A DNA stretch of 64,000 nucleotides from an uncultured Actinomycetes bacterium (GTDB taxonomy: Bacteria; Actinomycetota; Actinomycetes; Mycobacteriales; Nakamurellaceae): contig CALANS010000211.1 of the NCBI GenBank assembly GCA_937926105.1, positions 62,001-126,000 on the forward strand. Direction: 5' to 3'. Shown here one piece after another: positions 53,512-63,904 of this stretch. A program made the translations under genes and the position numbers. The notes under the pieces were generated by a model. The model was not told the origin of the DNA. It ran no database searches and was given only the letters and a program-made list of their open reading frames with translations. Positions within the stretch are counted from its first letter, which is position 1. Each line of letters starts with the position of its first letter.

Positions 53512-54729
53512 GTGCAGGCGTGGCCGAGTCCCGAGATCCCCCAGCTGACCGGATCATTGCCGGCCCTCCGGCTGTACGACACGGCATCCGGATCGGCCCG
53601 AGCCGCCACGCCCGGGCCGACGGCGACCATGTATGTCTGCGGCATCACCCCCTACGATGCGACCCATCTCGGGCACGCCGCGACCTACCTGGCGTTCGAC
53701 CTGGTCAACCGGTACTGGCGCGCCTCCGGGAGCGAGGTGCACTACGTGCAGAACGTCACGGACATCGACGACCCGCTGCTGGAGCGCGCCGCGCGCGACC
53801 AGATCGACTGGCGCGAGCTAGCCGTGCGGGAGACCGACCTGTTCCGCGCCGACATGACCGCGCTGCGGGTGATTCCGCCACGGCAGTACGTCGGCGCGGT
53901 GCAGGCAATGGACGAGGTCTCGGCCGCGGTCGCCCGGCTGCTGGAGGCCGGCGCCGCCTATCGGGTGGACGACCCCGAGTACCCGGACGTCTATTTCGAC
54001 GTCACCGTCACCGACCGGTTCGGCTACGAGTCCGGATACGACGAGGCGACCATGCTGGCGCTGTCTGCGGAGCGGGGCGGCGACCCGGACCGTCCCGGCA
54101 AGCGCCATCGGTTGGACCCGCTGCTGTGGCGGATGGAGCGTCCGAGCGAACCGGCCTGGGACTCGCCGATGGGCCGCGGCCGACCGGGCTGGCACATCGA
54201 GTGTGCGGTAATCGCCACCAACCGGCTGGGCGCGCGGATCGACCTGCAGGGCGGCGGATCCGACCTGATCTTCCCGCACCACGAGTGCTCGGCGGCGCAC
54301 GCCGAGGCGCTCACCGGTGAGCATCCGTTCGCCGGGCACTACGTGCACGCCGGAATGATGATGCTGGATGGCGAGAAGATGTCCAAGTCGCTGGGCAATT
54401 TGGCGTTCGTGTCCCGGCTGATCGCGGGCGGCGCGGATCCGATGGCGATCCGGGCGGCGCTGCTGGACGGGCACTACCGGGCGGACCGGCCGTGGTCGGA
54501 CGCCTCACTGGAGCGGGCGGCGGCCAGGCTGGCAACGTGGCGGGCGGCGGCCGGGCGCCCCGGCGAGCCGGCAGACAAGGCGATGACGGAGATCCGGGAG
54601 GCGCTCGCCGACGATCTGGACAGCCCCCGGGCGCTGCGCGCGCTGGACGCCTGGGCGGCCGATTCCTCGCTGGCGGGCGAGGAGGTCGCCGTCACCGCGG
54701 ACGCCCTGCTGGGTCTTGCCCTGCGCTGA
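53512..54729 (+). CDS. mshC: L-cysteine:1D-myo-inosityl 2-amino-2-deoxy-alpha-D-glucopyranoside ligase
   Basis: The 405-residue protein is the mycothiol-synthesis ligase, a paralogue of cysteinyl-tRNA synthetase. It has the zinc and HIGH-like block [24 protein letters not shown] with the zinc-binding Cys, [13 protein letters not shown] and KMSKSLGN. The anticodon-binding domain of CysRS is absent, as expected. GTG at 53512 was chosen because the family begins near (M)QAWPSPE. It adenylates cysteine and joins it to GlcN-Ins. It is the decisive marker for actinobacterial mycothiol metabolism in this window. Confidence 0.95.
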   Translation: MQAWPSPEIPQLTGSLPALRLYDTASGSARAATPGPTATMYVCGITPYDATHLGHAATYLAFDLVNRYWRASGSEVHYVQNVTDIDDPLLERAARDQIDWRELAVRETDLFRADMTALRVIPPRQYVGAVQAMDEVSAAVARLLEAGAAYRVDDPEYPDVYFDVTVTDRFGYESGYDEATMLALSAERGGDPDRPGKRHRLDPLLWRMERPSEPAWDSPMGRGRPGWHIECAVIATNRLGARIDLQGGGSDLIFPHHECSAAHAEALTGEHPFAGHYVHAGMMMLDGEKMSKSLGNLAFVSRLIAGGADPMAIRAALLDGHYRADRPWSDASLERAAARLATWRAAAGRPGEPADKAMTEIREALADDLDSPRALRALDAWAADSSLAGEEVAVTADALLGLALR

Positions 54730-54751
54730 CCCGACCGGCCCACCCACACCG

Positions 54752-54801
54752 GAGTCGAATGCCTGACGACGCGCTGCGGCGCGTCCGGGGGCATTCGACT
54801 C
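54752..54801. terminator. Bidirectional terminator between mshC and the PAC2 gene
   Basis: GAGTCGAATGCC (54752-54763) and GGCATTCGACTC (54790-54801) are perfectly inverted 12-bp arms, with an inner GACGCGC/GCGCGTC stem. The structure lies in the 94-nt gap between convergent genes. T-runs are absent, as is usual in GC-rich actinobacteria. Confidence 0.7.
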
Positions 54802-54823
54802 GATGGTCGCCGCACCTGTCGGA

Positions 54824-55678
54824 TCAGCGTGCGCCGCCACGCCCCGGGCCCCGCCGGCGGAGGTAACGCTCGAATTCCTCGGCGATCGAGTCGCCGGACA
54901 TTGGTTGGATCGGCTCCACGTCGTCGTCCCGTTCCTGCAGTGCCTTGACGTACGCGCTGACCTCGGTGTCCTTGGCGGCCAGCCGGCTGACCTCGGCCAC
55001 CCACTCGTCGGCCTGCTGGGGGAGTGCGCCCAGCGGCACCTCCAGGTCGAGCACCTCCTCCAGCCGGTGCAGTAGCGCCAGCGTGGCGCGCGGCGACGGG
55101 GGCTCCGCGACATAGTGCGGCACGGCCGCCCACAGCGACGCCGCCGGGACACCCGCCTGCACCAAGGCGTCCTGCAGCACGCCGGTGATCCCGGTGGGAC
55201 CCTCGTAGCTGGAGGTGGGCACGCCCAGGCGCTCGGCGGTCTGCTCGTCCTGCGCCGAGCCGGTCACCTGGATCGGGGAGGTGTGGGCCACGTCGGCCAG
55301 CAGCGCGCCCAGCGTCACCACCATCCGCACATCGGAGTCCAGTGCGATCTGCACCAGTTCCGAGCAGAACGCCCGCCAGCGGAAGTTCGGCTCAATACCG
55401 TGCACCAACAGCACGTCACTGGCGGCATCCGGCAGGCGGCAGGCGGTGATCCGGGTGGTCGGCCACTCGATCGCGCGGGTCACGCCGTCCCGCAACGTCA
55501 CCGTCGGCCGGGTGACCTGGAAGTCGTAGAACCCCTCCGGGTCCAGCTCGGCGAACGGCACCGCGTCCCAGGTCAGGGCCAGGTGCTCCACCGCGGCGCT
55601 GGCCGCATCGCCCGCGTCGTTCCACCCCTCGAATGCTGCGATCATCACCGGATCACGCAGCGCTGCGCACTCGGTCAC
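54824..55678 (-). CDS. PAC2 family protein
   Basis: The 284-residue protein has the PAC2 (proteasome assembly chaperone 2-like) fold: AAFEGWNDAGDAASAAVEHL, LLVHGIEPNFRWRAFC and GALLADVAHTSPIQVTG. Function unknown; actinobacterial members are located near the proteasome-related or mycothiol genes. The GTG start is 36 nt from the divergent metH start. Confidence 0.9.
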   Translation of the reverse strand: MTECAALRDPVMIAAFEGWNDAGDAASAAVEHLALTWDAVPFAELDPEGFYDFQVTRPTVTLRDGVTRAIEWPTTRITACRLPDAASDVLLVHGIEPNFRWRAFCSELVQIALDSDVRMVVTLGALLADVAHTSPIQVTGSAQDEQTAERLGVPTSSYEGPTGITGVLQDALVQAGVPAASLWAAVPHYVAEPPSPRATLALLHRLEEVLDLEVPLGALPQQADEWVAEVSRLAAKDTEVSAYVKALQERDDDVEPIQPMSGDSIAEEFERYLRRRGPGRGGAR

Positions 55679-55714
55679 CCTGTCAGCCTACGACGACGAC
55701 CGCACTACCCTGGG

Positions 55715-58700
55715 ATGGTGACAGTTGCAGCACCGATGCCCGAACTCCTGGCCGCCATGGCCGACCACGTCGTCGTTGCAGACGGGGCGATGGGCACCAT
55801 GTTGCAGGCCGCCGAGCCGACGATGGACGACTTTGCCGGCCTGGAGGGGTGTAACGAGATCCTCAACGTGACCCGACCCGACATCGTCGCCGGGGTGCAC
55901 CGGGCGTATCTGCAGGTCGGCGTCGAGGCGATCGAGACCAACACCTTCGGCGCCAACCTGGCCAACCTCGCCGAGTACGGCATCGCCGACCGGATCGCCG
56001 AACTGGCGCGGGCCGGTGCCCGGCTCGCCCGGGAGGCGGCCGACGAGTTCTCCTCGCCCGACGCCCCCCGCTTCGTGATCGGCTCGGTAGGGCCGGGCAC
56101 GAAGCTGCCCACCCTGGGGCACACCACCTTCGCCGCGCTGCGCGACGCCTACGCCGAGCAGGTCACGGGCATGCTGGACGGCGGCATCGATGCCGTGCTG
56201 GTGGAGACCTGCCAGGACCTGCTGCAGGCCAAGGCGGCGATCGTCGGCGCCCATCGGGCGATGGCCTCACATGGCGAGCGGGTGCCGCTGCTGGTGCACG
56301 TCACCGTCGAGACCACCGGCACCATGCTGCTGGGCAGCGAGATCGGTGCCGCGCTCGCCGCGCTGGCACCGCTGGGCGTGGACTCCATCGGGCTCAACTG
56401 CGCGACCGGGCCGACCGAGATGTCCGAGCATCTGCGCTTCTTGTCCCGGCACGCCACCACCAACGTGTCGGTGATGCCGAACGCCGGCCTGCCCCGGCTC
56501 GGCCCGAACGGGGCCGTGTACCCGCTGAGCCCCGAAGACCTGGCCCGGGCGCTGGCCGGGTTCGTCACCGAATTCGGCACCCGGTTGGTCGGCGGCTGCT
56601 GCGGCACCACCCCCGAGCACCTGGCGCAGGTCGTCAAGGCCGTGCAGGAGCTGCCCCCCGCCCGGCGCCGGCCCCGACCCGAACCGGGCGTGTCGTCGCT
56701 CTACCAGGCGGTGCCGTTCGAACAGGACGCGTCGTTCCTGATGATCGGCGAACGCACCAACTCCAACGGCTCCAAGGCATTTCGGGAGGCCATGCTGGCC
56801 GGCCGGTGGGATGACTGCATCGAGATCGCCCGGGCGCAGACCCGGGACGGGGCGCACCTGCTGGATGTGTGCGTGGACTACGTCGGCCGGGACGGGGCGC
56901 TGGACATGGCCGAGTTGGCCGGCCGGCTGGCTACCGCGTCCACACTGCCGATCATGCTGGACTCCACCGAGCCGCCGGTGATCCGGGCCGGGCTGGAACG
57001 GCTCGGCGGCCGGTGCATCATCAATTCGGTCAACTTCGAGGACGGTGACGGCCCCGACTCCCGGTTCGGCCGGGTGATGCCGATGGTGCGCGAGCACGGC
57101 GCGGCGGTCGTCGCGTTGACCATCGACGAGCAGGGGCAGGCTCGCACCCGCGAGCACAAGGTCGCCATCGCCGAGCGCCTGATCGCCGAGCTGACCGGCA
57201 CCTGGGGCCTGGCCGAGCAGGACATCGTCATCGATTGCCTGACGTTCCCGGTCGCCACCGGCCAGGAAGAAACCCGCCGGGACGGCCTGGAGACCATCGA
57301 GGCCATCCGGGAGATCACGCGGCGGCATCCCGACGTGCACACCACGCTCGGGGTGTCCAACATTTCCTTCGGGCTCAACCCCGCCGCCCGGCAGGTGCTC
57401 AATTCGGTGTTCCTGGCCGAATGCGTGGAGGCCGGGCTGGATTCGGCCATCGTGCATCCGTCGAAGATCCTGCCGATGTCGCGCATCCCGGAGCGGCAGC
57501 GGACGGCAGCGCTGGATCTGGTCTACGACCGGCGGCGGGACGGCTACGACCCGTTGACCGAAATCCTCACGCAATTCGAGGGCGCCACGGCCGCGGCGGG
57601 CCGGGCGTCGCGAGCGGCGGAGCTGGCGTCGTTGCCGCTGGACGACCGGCTGCAACGACGCATCGTGGACGGGGAGCGGAACGGCCTGGAGGCCGACCTG
57701 GACTGCGCGTTGCAGACTCGCCCGGCGCTGGAGATCATCAACGACACCCTGCTGGCGGGCATGAAGACGGTGGGGGAGCTATTCGGTTCCGGTGCCATGC
57801 AGTTGCCGTTCGTGTTGACCTCGGCGGAGGTGATGAAGGCTGCCGTGGCGCACCTCGAGCCGTACATGGAACGTTCCGACGCGGGCGGCAAGGGTTCGAT
57901 CGTGCTGGCGACCGTCAAGGGGGATGTACACGACATCGGCAAGAACCTGGTGGACATCATCCTGTCCAACAACGGTTACACCGTGCGGAATCTGGGCATC
58001 AAGCAGCCGATCGCCGCGATCCTGTCCGCCGCCGACGAGTCCGGTGCAGACGCCATCGGGATGTCCGGGCTGTTGGTCAAGTCCACCGTGGTGATGCGCG
58101 ACAACCTGGCGGAGATGAATGCCCGTGGTCTGGCCGGCCGCTACCCGGTGTTGCTCGGCGGGGCGGCGCTGACTCGGGCATACGTGGAGAACGACCTGGC
58201 CGACCTGTTCGACGGTGACGTGCGGTATGCACGGGACGCGTTCGAGGGCCTGCGGTTGATGGACCGCGTGATGGCCCGTAAGAGGGGGGCACCGGGCGCG
58301 GACGCGTCCGACGAGGCAGATCTCGCCAGGGCGGCAGAGCGCCGCGCCCGGCACGAGCGGTCGGAGCGAATTGCCCAGACGCGCCGGACCAGCGAGGTGG
58401 ACACCGACGTCCCGGCGCGGTCGGACGTGGCGGTCGACAATCCAATCCCGACACCGCCGTTCTGGGGATCCCGGGTGATCAAGGGAATCCCGCTGCACGA
58501 CGTCGCGGCCCTGCTGGACGAACGGGCACTGTTCCTCGGGCAGTGGGGGCTGCGGGGGGCACGCGGGGGCGCCGGACCGTCCTATGAGGAACTCGTTGAG
58601 ACCGAGGGCATTCCACGGCTGCGGGCCTGGCTGGACCGGCTGGCCACCGAGCAGATCCCGGCGCCCGCAGTCAGCTACGGATACTTCCCGTGCGTGTCCG

Positions 58701-59293
58701 AGGGCGACTCGCTGGTAGTGCTCGCCGAGCCGGACCCGGCTGCAGCCGAGGTGTGCCGGTTCACCTTCCCGCGCCAACGCCGGGACAGGCATCTGTGCCT
58801 GGCCGACTATTTTCGGCCGCGGGCCAGCGCCGCGGACGGGACGGTAGCTGCGTCCGGCAGGGTGGACGTGGTGGCCTTCCAATTGGTGACGATGGGGTCC
58901 AAGATTTCCGAGTTCACCGCGGAACTGTTCGCCGCCAACGCCTACCGCGACTACCTGGAGGTGCACGGCCTGTCGGTGCAGCTGACTGAGGCGCTGGCCG
59001 AGTACTGGCATCGGCGTGTCCGGTCCGAGTTGGTCTTCGACGACGGATCGTCCGCGGCGGCGCAGGATTCCGCCGTCGTGCGCCGGTTCTTCGAGCTGGA
59101 CTATCGCGGCGCGCGGTACTCCTTCGGCTACCCCGCCTGCCCGGACGTGGCCGAGCAGACCAAGCTGGTGCCGCTGCTGGACCCAGCGGCGATCGGGGTG
59201 AAGCTCTCCGAGGAGTTCCAGTGGCATCCGGAGCAGTCCACCGCGGCGCTGGTGGCGCACCACCCCGAGGCGACCTACTTCGCGGCACGGTGA
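55715..59293 (+). CDS. metH: Cobalamin-dependent methionine synthase
   Basis: The 1192-residue enzyme has four modules in order: homocysteine binding with zinc cysteines in GLNCATGP and GGCCGTTPEH (about residues 1-330), methyltetrahydrofolate (pterin) binding (about 340-600), cobalamin binding with the axial ligand His739 in GDVHDIGKN (about 640-900) and the S-adenosylmethionine-dependent activation domain. It methylates homocysteine to methionine in the cytoplasm. Only 36 nt separate its start from the PAC2 gene, leaving no room for a cobalamin riboswitch. Its stop coincides with an 84-bp repeat before pabB. Confidence 0.96.
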   Translation: MVTVAAPMPELLAAMADHVVVADGAMGTMLQAAEPTMDDFAGLEGCNEILNVTRPDIVAGVHRAYLQVGVEAIETNTFGANLANLAEYGIADRIAELARAGARLAREAADEFSSPDAPRFVIGSVGPGTKLPTLGHTTFAALRDAYAEQVTGMLDGGIDAVLVETCQDLLQAKAAIVGAHRAMASHGERVPLLVHVTVETTGTMLLGSEIGAALAALAPLGVDSIGLNCATGPTEMSEHLRFLSRHATTNVSVMPNAGLPRLGPNGAVYPLSPEDLARALAGFVTEFGTRLVGGCCGTTPEHLAQVVKAVQELPPARRRPRPEPGVSSLYQAVPFEQDASFLMIGERTNSNGSKAFREAMLAGRWDDCIEIARAQTRDGAHLLDVCVDYVGRDGALDMAELAGRLATASTLPIMLDSTEPPVIRAGLERLGGRCIINSVNFEDGDGPDSRFGRVMPMVREHGAAVVALTIDEQGQARTREHKVAIAERLIAELTGTWGLAEQDIVIDCLTFPVATGQEETRRDGLETIEAIREITRRHPDVHTTLGVSNISFGLNPAARQVLNSVFLAECVEAGLDSAIVHPSKILPMSRIPERQRTAALDLVYDRRRDGYDPLTEILTQFEGATAAAGRASRAAELASLPLDDRLQRRIVDGERNGLEADLDCALQTRPALEIINDTLLAGMKTVGELFGSGAMQLPFVLTSAEVMKAAVAHLEPYMERSDAGGKGSIVLATVKGDVHDIGKNLVDIILSNNGYTVRNLGIKQPIAAILSAADESGADAIGMSGLLVKSTVVMRDNLAEMNARGLAGRYPVLLGGAALTRAYVENDLADLFDGDVRYARDAFEGLRLMDRVMARKRGAPGADASDEADLARAAERRARHERSERIAQTRRTSEVDTDVPARSDVAVDNPIPTPPFWGSRVIKGIPLHDVAALLDERALFLGQWGLRGARGGAGPSYEELVETEGIPRLRAWLDRLATEQIPAPAVSYGYFPCVSEGDSLVVLAEPDPAAAEVCRFTFPRQRRDRHLCLADYFRPRASAADGTVAASGRVDVVAFQLVTMGSKISEFTAELFAANAYRDYLEVHGLSVQLTEALAEYWHRRVRSELVFDDGSSAAAQDSAVVRRFFELDYRGARYSFGYPACPDVAEQTKLVPLLDPAAIGVKLSEEFQWHPEQSTAALVAHHPEATYFAAR

Positions 59294-59377
59294 GCGAGGC
59301 CGGGGCGGGCGGGCGTCGCCGCCACGCAGCGTCGGGCGCCGGGCGCGGTGAGCCGACCGATCCATCGGGCACGGTGA
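59290..59377. repeat. 84-bp repeat related to the 93-bp unit, at the metH-pabB junction
   Basis: The unit runs from the TGAGCGA at the metH stop to the GGCACGGTGA at the pabB start. It shares with the tandem unit the TGAGCGA start, GGGCGG, CGTCGCCGC, a GCCGGG centre and CGATCC followed by GGCAC. The length is 84 bp (28 codons), and it separates what was probably a GTGA overlap between the two genes. Confidence 0.6.
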
Positions 59378-61224
59378 CGGGTGCGCGTGCCCGATTCGAT
59401 GATCGGACCCCCGGCGGCGCCAGCTTCGAATTGACCGGGTTGCACACGGAGCTGGTGGCCCGCACACCGGACGAGGTGGTACCGGCGTTGCGGGCCGCGG
59501 AGGACGCGGCCCGCCGCGGCCATTGGGTCGCCGGGTTCGTCACCTACGAAGCCGCCGCCGGCCTGGACCCGTCGCTGGCCACGGCCGACTGGCCCGACGG
59601 TCACCCGCTGGCCGACCTGCCGCTCGCCTGGTTCGGCGCCTTCACCCGCCGCTCGGATCTCCCCGCGCCGGCGTCCACGCCGCCGGGTGCCGGGCACCCG
59701 AGATGGACCCTGGACCGCAACAGCCGCTGGCACGCGGCGGCGGTGCACACGATCCGTGCCGGAATCGCCGCCGGCGACTACTACCAGGTCAACCTGACCG
59801 CTCGCCTGACCGGCCAGGCTGACGACATCGATGGCCTGTACCTGGCTCTCGCCAACGCGCAGGGCGGGGCCTACCACGGTTTGATCGTCACCGATCGGTA
59901 CGCCATCGCCTCCGCCTCACCGGAACTGTTCTTCACCCGAGACGCGGATCGGGTGGTCACCCAGCCGATGAAGGGCACCGCGACGCGCGGCCGCTGGACC
60001 GCCGAGGACGAAGCGGTGGCGCGGGCGTTGCGCGACTCGGCCAAGGACCGGGCCGAGAACGTGATGATCGTGGACCTGATCCGTCACGACCTGTCCCGGA
60101 TCGCCCGCACCGGATCGGTGACGGTGACATCGCTGTTCGACGTGCACCGGTTCCCGACCGTCTGGCAGCTGACCTCCACCGTCGCGGCCGACGCCCGCCC
60201 CGGGACGGATCTCGCCGAACTGTTCGGCGCGCTGTTTCCGTGCGGTTCCGTCACCGGCGCTCCCAAGGCCACCGCCATGGCCGCCATCGCTCGCATCGAG
60301 GGTCGCCCGCGCGGGGTCTATTGCGGCGCGGTGGGGTACCTCGCGCCGCATCCGCAACGACCGGCGGCACGGTTCAACGTTGCGATTCGCACGGTCACCC
60401 AGGCACGGCAGTCCGGCTATGCCGAGTATGGGGCCGGCGGCGGGATCACCCACGCCTCGGACGCGGATGCGGAGTGGGCCGAGCTGCGTGCCAAGACCAC
60501 CGTCCTGTCCGCGCGGCCACGGCCCACACAGCTGATCGAGACGCTGCGCTTCGAGCCACCCGATCGACTGGTCAATCTGAACGCGCATCTGGACCGAATC
60601 GCCGGCTCTGCCACCTATTTCGGGTTCCGATTCGACCCGAGCGAGATCTCCGCCGCGGTGCGATCTGCGGTCATGGGACGCCTCGATCCGGCGCGGGTGC
60701 GCGTGCTCCTGCACCGATGCGGGGACGTCCATGTCCAGGTGAGCAACCTCCCGTCGGCGCGCGGTCCGGTGCTGCTCGGTCTGGCGGCAGCACCGATCGA
60801 CTCCCGGGACGTGTTGCTGTTCCACAAGCACGGCGACCGGCAGCTGTACGACCGCCATCGTCTGGCCCGACCCGACTGCGACGATGTGATCTTGTGGAAC
60901 GAGCGCCGGGAGGTCACCGAGTCGACCATCGCGAACGTGGCAGTGCGGCTGGATGGGCGGTGGAGCACGCCACCGCTGTCGTCCGGGCTGCTGCCCGGAG
61001 TGCAGCGGGCCCGGCTGATCGGCGCCGGGCGGCTCACCGAGCGGGTCCTCTCGATCGACGACGTGCGCGGCGCGCAGGACATCGCGCTGATCAATTCCCT
61101 GCGAGGTTGGCGTGACGCCCTGCTGATCGACGACCCGCGCTGTCCGACCGCGGGCGACGCTGCGGGATCGCCGAACGGCGTTCCCGCGACACGAGGAGAT
61201 GATGTGTGTGTACTCCGGCAGTGA
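59374..61224 (+). CDS. pabB: Aminodeoxychorismate synthase component I fused to aminodeoxychorismate lyase-like domain
   Basis: This 616-residue fusion has a chorismate-binding N-terminal half (ASASPELFFTRD, PMKGTATRGR, RAENVMIVDLIRHDLSR, CGSVTGAPKATAM) and a C-terminal class IV aminotransferase half (WNERREVTESTIANVAV) as in aminodeoxychorismate lyase. It should make p-aminobenzoate for folate, which supplies metH upstream. GTG at 59374 was chosen because family N-termini read 'ARFDD'; a GTG at 59290 would put an 84-bp repeat in the coding region. Confidence 0.88.
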   Translation: MTGARARFDDRTPGGASFELTGLHTELVARTPDEVVPALRAAEDAARRGHWVAGFVTYEAAAGLDPSLATADWPDGHPLADLPLAWFGAFTRRSDLPAPASTPPGAGHPRWTLDRNSRWHAAAVHTIRAGIAAGDYYQVNLTARLTGQADDIDGLYLALANAQGGAYHGLIVTDRYAIASASPELFFTRDADRVVTQPMKGTATRGRWTAEDEAVARALRDSAKDRAENVMIVDLIRHDLSRIARTGSVTVTSLFDVHRFPTVWQLTSTVAADARPGTDLAELFGALFPCGSVTGAPKATAMAAIARIEGRPRGVYCGAVGYLAPHPQRPAARFNVAIRTVTQARQSGYAEYGAGGGITHASDADAEWAELRAKTTVLSARPRPTQLIETLRFEPPDRLVNLNAHLDRIAGSATYFGFRFDPSEISAAVRSAVMGRLDPARVRVLLHRCGDVHVQVSNLPSARGPVLLGLAAAPIDSRDVLLFHKHGDRQLYDRHRLARPDCDDVILWNERREVTESTIANVAVRLDGRWSTPPLSSGLLPGVQRARLIGAGRLTERVLSIDDVRGAQDIALINSLRGWRDALLIDDPRCPTAGDAAGSPNGVPATRGDDVCVLRQ

Positions 61225-61918
61225 CACCGGGTCTGGTGAATCGGCGCCGCCCACCCTGCGCGCGGTGCTGTTCGACATGGATGGCACCCTCATCGACTCC
61301 GAGAAGTTGTGGACGATTGCGCTGGACGAGGTAGCGCGGGAGCTGGGCGGGGAGCTGTCCGCCACGACTCGCTCTGCCATGGTGGGCACCGACCTGGTCA
61401 GCTCGGTGCAGATGCTGCTGGACGACATCGGGGTGCAGGCCGAGCTCGAGGTGGCCAAGAGGTTGCTGGTGTCGGCGGCGGCGGAGCAGTTCGCCGGCGA
61501 GATGGACTGGCGACCCGGGGCGCGGGAACTGCTGGACGCCGTCGGCGCGGCGGGTCTTCGGACCGCCCTGGTGACCTCGACACATCGCAACCTGGTCTCC
61601 CGGGCACTGGAGACGATCGGCCGGGACCGGTTCGACGTCATCGTGTGCGGCGACGACGTGCAACACACCAAACCTCACCCGGAGCCGTACCTGCGGGCGC
61701 TGCGGGAGCTCGACATTCCGGCGGGATCGGCCGTCGCCATCGAGGATTCGCCTGCCGGATCGACGTCGGCGCGGTCGGCCGGCATCGTCACCCTGGTGGT
61801 GCCGTCCGAGGTCCTGGTGGCACCGGCATCCGGGCTGGTTCTCGCCGACACGCTGGTGGGGGTGACCGCTGGATTCCTGGCAACACTGCTGAATCCGGGT
61901 GCGGTCGACGACGTCTGA
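61199..61918 (+). CDS. HAD-superfamily phosphatase
   Basis: The 239-residue protein has HAD motif I FDMDGTLIDSE, motif II VTSTHRN, motif III with HTKPHPEPYL, and motif IV IEDSPAG. The first ATG is close to GAGGAG; ATG at 61202 or GTG at 61208 may be the true start. The gene overlaps the pabB 3' end, so it is co-transcribed. It resembles beta-phosphoglucomutase/phosphatase types; substrate unknown. Confidence 0.88.
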   Translation: MMCVYSGSDTGSGESAPPTLRAVLFDMDGTLIDSEKLWTIALDEVARELGGELSATTRSAMVGTDLVSSVQMLLDDIGVQAELEVAKRLLVSAAAEQFAGEMDWRPGARELLDAVGAAGLRTALVTSTHRNLVSRALETIGRDRFDVIVCGDDVQHTKPHPEPYLRALRELDIPAGSAVAIEDSPAGSTSARSAGIVTLVVPSEVLVAPASGLVLADTLVGVTAGFLATLLNPGAVDDV

Positions 61919-61993
61919 CCGATGCCACGGCTCTCGGCTCGTTGACGACAGCTACGGCTGCCGGTTCTGGATCCTGCGTGCCTGGCGGACACG

Positions 61994-63904
61994 TCACACT
62001 CGGGCTGAGCCCGACCGGTCCAGGACCGCGGCGCTCCACGGGGGCAACGTCACCGAGGCGCCGTCACCGCCGACCTGCACACCGGTCCGCGTGGCCACCA
62101 GGATCACGACCGACCCCGAGCCGGCCCGATCGGCTCCGGGCCGGGGGAGCGGAGCGGTGCGGGATTCGTCGGACACATTCACGGCGGTGACGATCCCGCC
62201 GCGATCGACCACGATCCACCGCTGGGCGTCGTCGCAGACGGCGGACGTCCGGTCGAACCGGGGATCCGTCAGCTCCGGTCGGGAGCGGCGCAGCGCCACC
62301 AGCTTCCGGTACAGCGCCATCATGTCCGCGTGGATCCCGGAGTCCAGTTCGGCCCAGTCCAGCCGGGACCTGACGAAGGTCTGCACGTCCTGCGGATCGG
62401 GCACCACCGACGGATCCCAGCCGTGCCGGGCGAATTCCTCTAGCCGGGCCGCGGCCGTCGTCGCGCCGAGATCCGGCTCCGGGTGCGAGGTGAAGAACTG
62501 CCAGGGCGTGGACGCTGCCCATTCCTCACCCATGAAGAGCATCGGAGTGAAGGGCCCGGTGAGCAGCAGTACCGCGAGGATCGCCAACTGCTCCGGGGTC
62601 AGCTGCGCGGTGAGCCGGTCGCCGGCGGCCCGGTTGCCGATCTGGTCGTGATCCTGGCCGAAGGCCACCAGCCGCCAGGTCTCGGTGGTGCGGGTGTCGA
62701 TGGGCCGGCCATGCACCCGGCCGCGGAAGCTGGAGAAGGTCCCGTCGTGGAAGTAGCCCTGTGTCAGCACCTTCGCGATCGCCGACATCGATCCGAAATC
62801 GGCATAGTAGCCAGCTGTTTCGCCGGTCAGCGCGACGTGCAGCACGTGGTGGACATCGTCGTTCCAGGCGGCCGTCAGGCCGTAACCGCCGGCCGCTCGA
62901 GGCGCGTAGAGCCGGGGATCGTTCAGATCCGATTCGGCGATCAGGCTCAACGGTCGTCGAAGGTGCGCCGACAGCGCGCTCACCTCGGCGGCCAGATCTT
63001 CCAGCAGGTGCACCGCGCGGGTGTCGGCGAGGGCGTGCACCGCGTCCAACCGCAGCCCGTCGACGTGATTGTCCCGCAGCCACATCAGGGCGTTGTCAAC
63101 GATGTAGCGGCGCACCTCGTCCGAGTCCGGGCCGTCCAGGTTCACGCTGGCACCCCAGGTATTCGCCCGGTCCTTGCGCAGGTACGGGCCGAACTCCGGG
63201 AGGTAGTTCCCGGATGGTCCGAGATGGTTGTACACCACGTCCTGCAGGACGCCCAGCCCGCGCGAGTGACAGGCATCCACGAACCGCTGGTAGGCCGCCG
63301 GTCCGCCGTAGGGCTCGTGCACGGCGTACCAGAGCACCCCGTCGTAGCCCCAGCCGCGGGTGCCGTTGAAGGCATTGACCGGCAGCAGTTCGACGAGGTC
63401 CACGCCCAGGTCCACCAGGTGGTCGAGCCGGGCGATGGCCGAGTCCAGGGTGCCGTCCGGGGTGAAGGTGCCGATATGCAGTTCGTAGATCACCGACCCG
63501 GCGAGTTGCCGTCCGGTCCAGGCGTCGTCGTTCCACTGGTGCGCGGTCGGGTCAAACGTCCGGGACGGGCGGTGTACCCCGTCGGGTTGCCGGCGGGACC
63601 GGGGGTCGGGCCGGACCGGGCCGCCGTCCAGGCGGAACCCATAGTCGAGTTCCCCGGGTGCTTCGACAGTGGTGGCCCACCACCCGCCGTCGCGGCGGTC
63701 CATCGGATGCTCGTCACCCCCCGGCCAGGCCCACTCCGGGCCTTCGTCACCGCCCGGCCAGGCCCTCTCCGGACCCTCGACACCCCCCGGCCGAGCAGTC
63801 TCCGATGCCCCGTCACCCCCGGACCCCGCGGACCGCAGGACCACCGTCACCGCCGATGACGTCGGCGCCCACACCCGGAACTCCCGTACCCCAGTCACCG
63901 TCAT
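61994..63904 (-). CDS. treZ: Malto-oligosyltrehalose trehalohydrolase
   Basis: The 636-residue alpha-amylase-type enzyme has VWAPTSSAV at the N-terminus, [30 protein letters not shown] with the nucleophile aspartate, [11 protein letters not shown] with the acid/base glutamate, and [11 protein letters not shown]. TreZ releases trehalose from malto-oligosyltrehalose made by TreY, which is not in the window. An insertion of imperfect repeats rich in Pro, Gly and Glu lies near residues 40-62. GTG at 63898 is a possible alternative start with the best ribosome-site spacing. Confidence 0.93.
   Translation of the reverse strand: MTVTGVREFRVWAPTSSAVTVVLRSAGSGGDGASETARPGGVEGPERAWPGGDEGPEWAWPGGDEHPMDRRDGGWWATTVEAPGELDYGFRLDGGPVRPDPRSRRQPDGVHRPSRTFDPTAHQWNDDAWTGRQLAGSVIYELHIGTFTPDGTLDSAIARLDHLVDLGVDLVELLPVNAFNGTRGWGYDGVLWYAVHEPYGGPAAYQRFVDACHSRGLGVLQDVVYNHLGPSGNYLPEFGPYLRKDRANTWGASVNLDGPDSDEVRRYIVDNALMWLRDNHVDGLRLDAVHALADTRAVHLLEDLAAEVSALSAHLRRPLSLIAESDLNDPRLYAPRAAGGYGLTAAWNDDVHHVLHVALTGETAGYYADFGSMSAIAKVLTQGYFHDGTFSSFRGRVHGRPIDTRTTETWRLVAFGQDHDQIGNRAAGDRLTAQLTPEQLAILAVLLLTGPFTPMLFMGEEWAASTPWQFFTSHPEPDLGATTAAARLEEFARHGWDPSVVPDPQDVQTFVRSRLDWAELDSGIHADMMALYRKLVALRRSRPELTDPRFDRTSAVCDDAQRWIVVDRGGIVTAVNVSDESRTAPLPRPGADRAGSGSVVILVATRTGVQVGGDGASVTLPPWSAAVLDRSGSARV
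63715..63790. repeat. In-frame 33-bp repeats within treZ
   Basis: The encoded unit (GGxEGPExAWP) occurs twice and begins a third time, before the conserved [11 protein letters not shown] region. The insertion keeps the reading frame, and it is not typical of the family. It probably arose by slippage. Confidence 0.55.

Noticed and set aside
55679..55714. Cobalamin riboswitch upstream of metH
   Set aside because: Only 36 nt lie between the divergent PAC2 start and the metH start, too short for the element.
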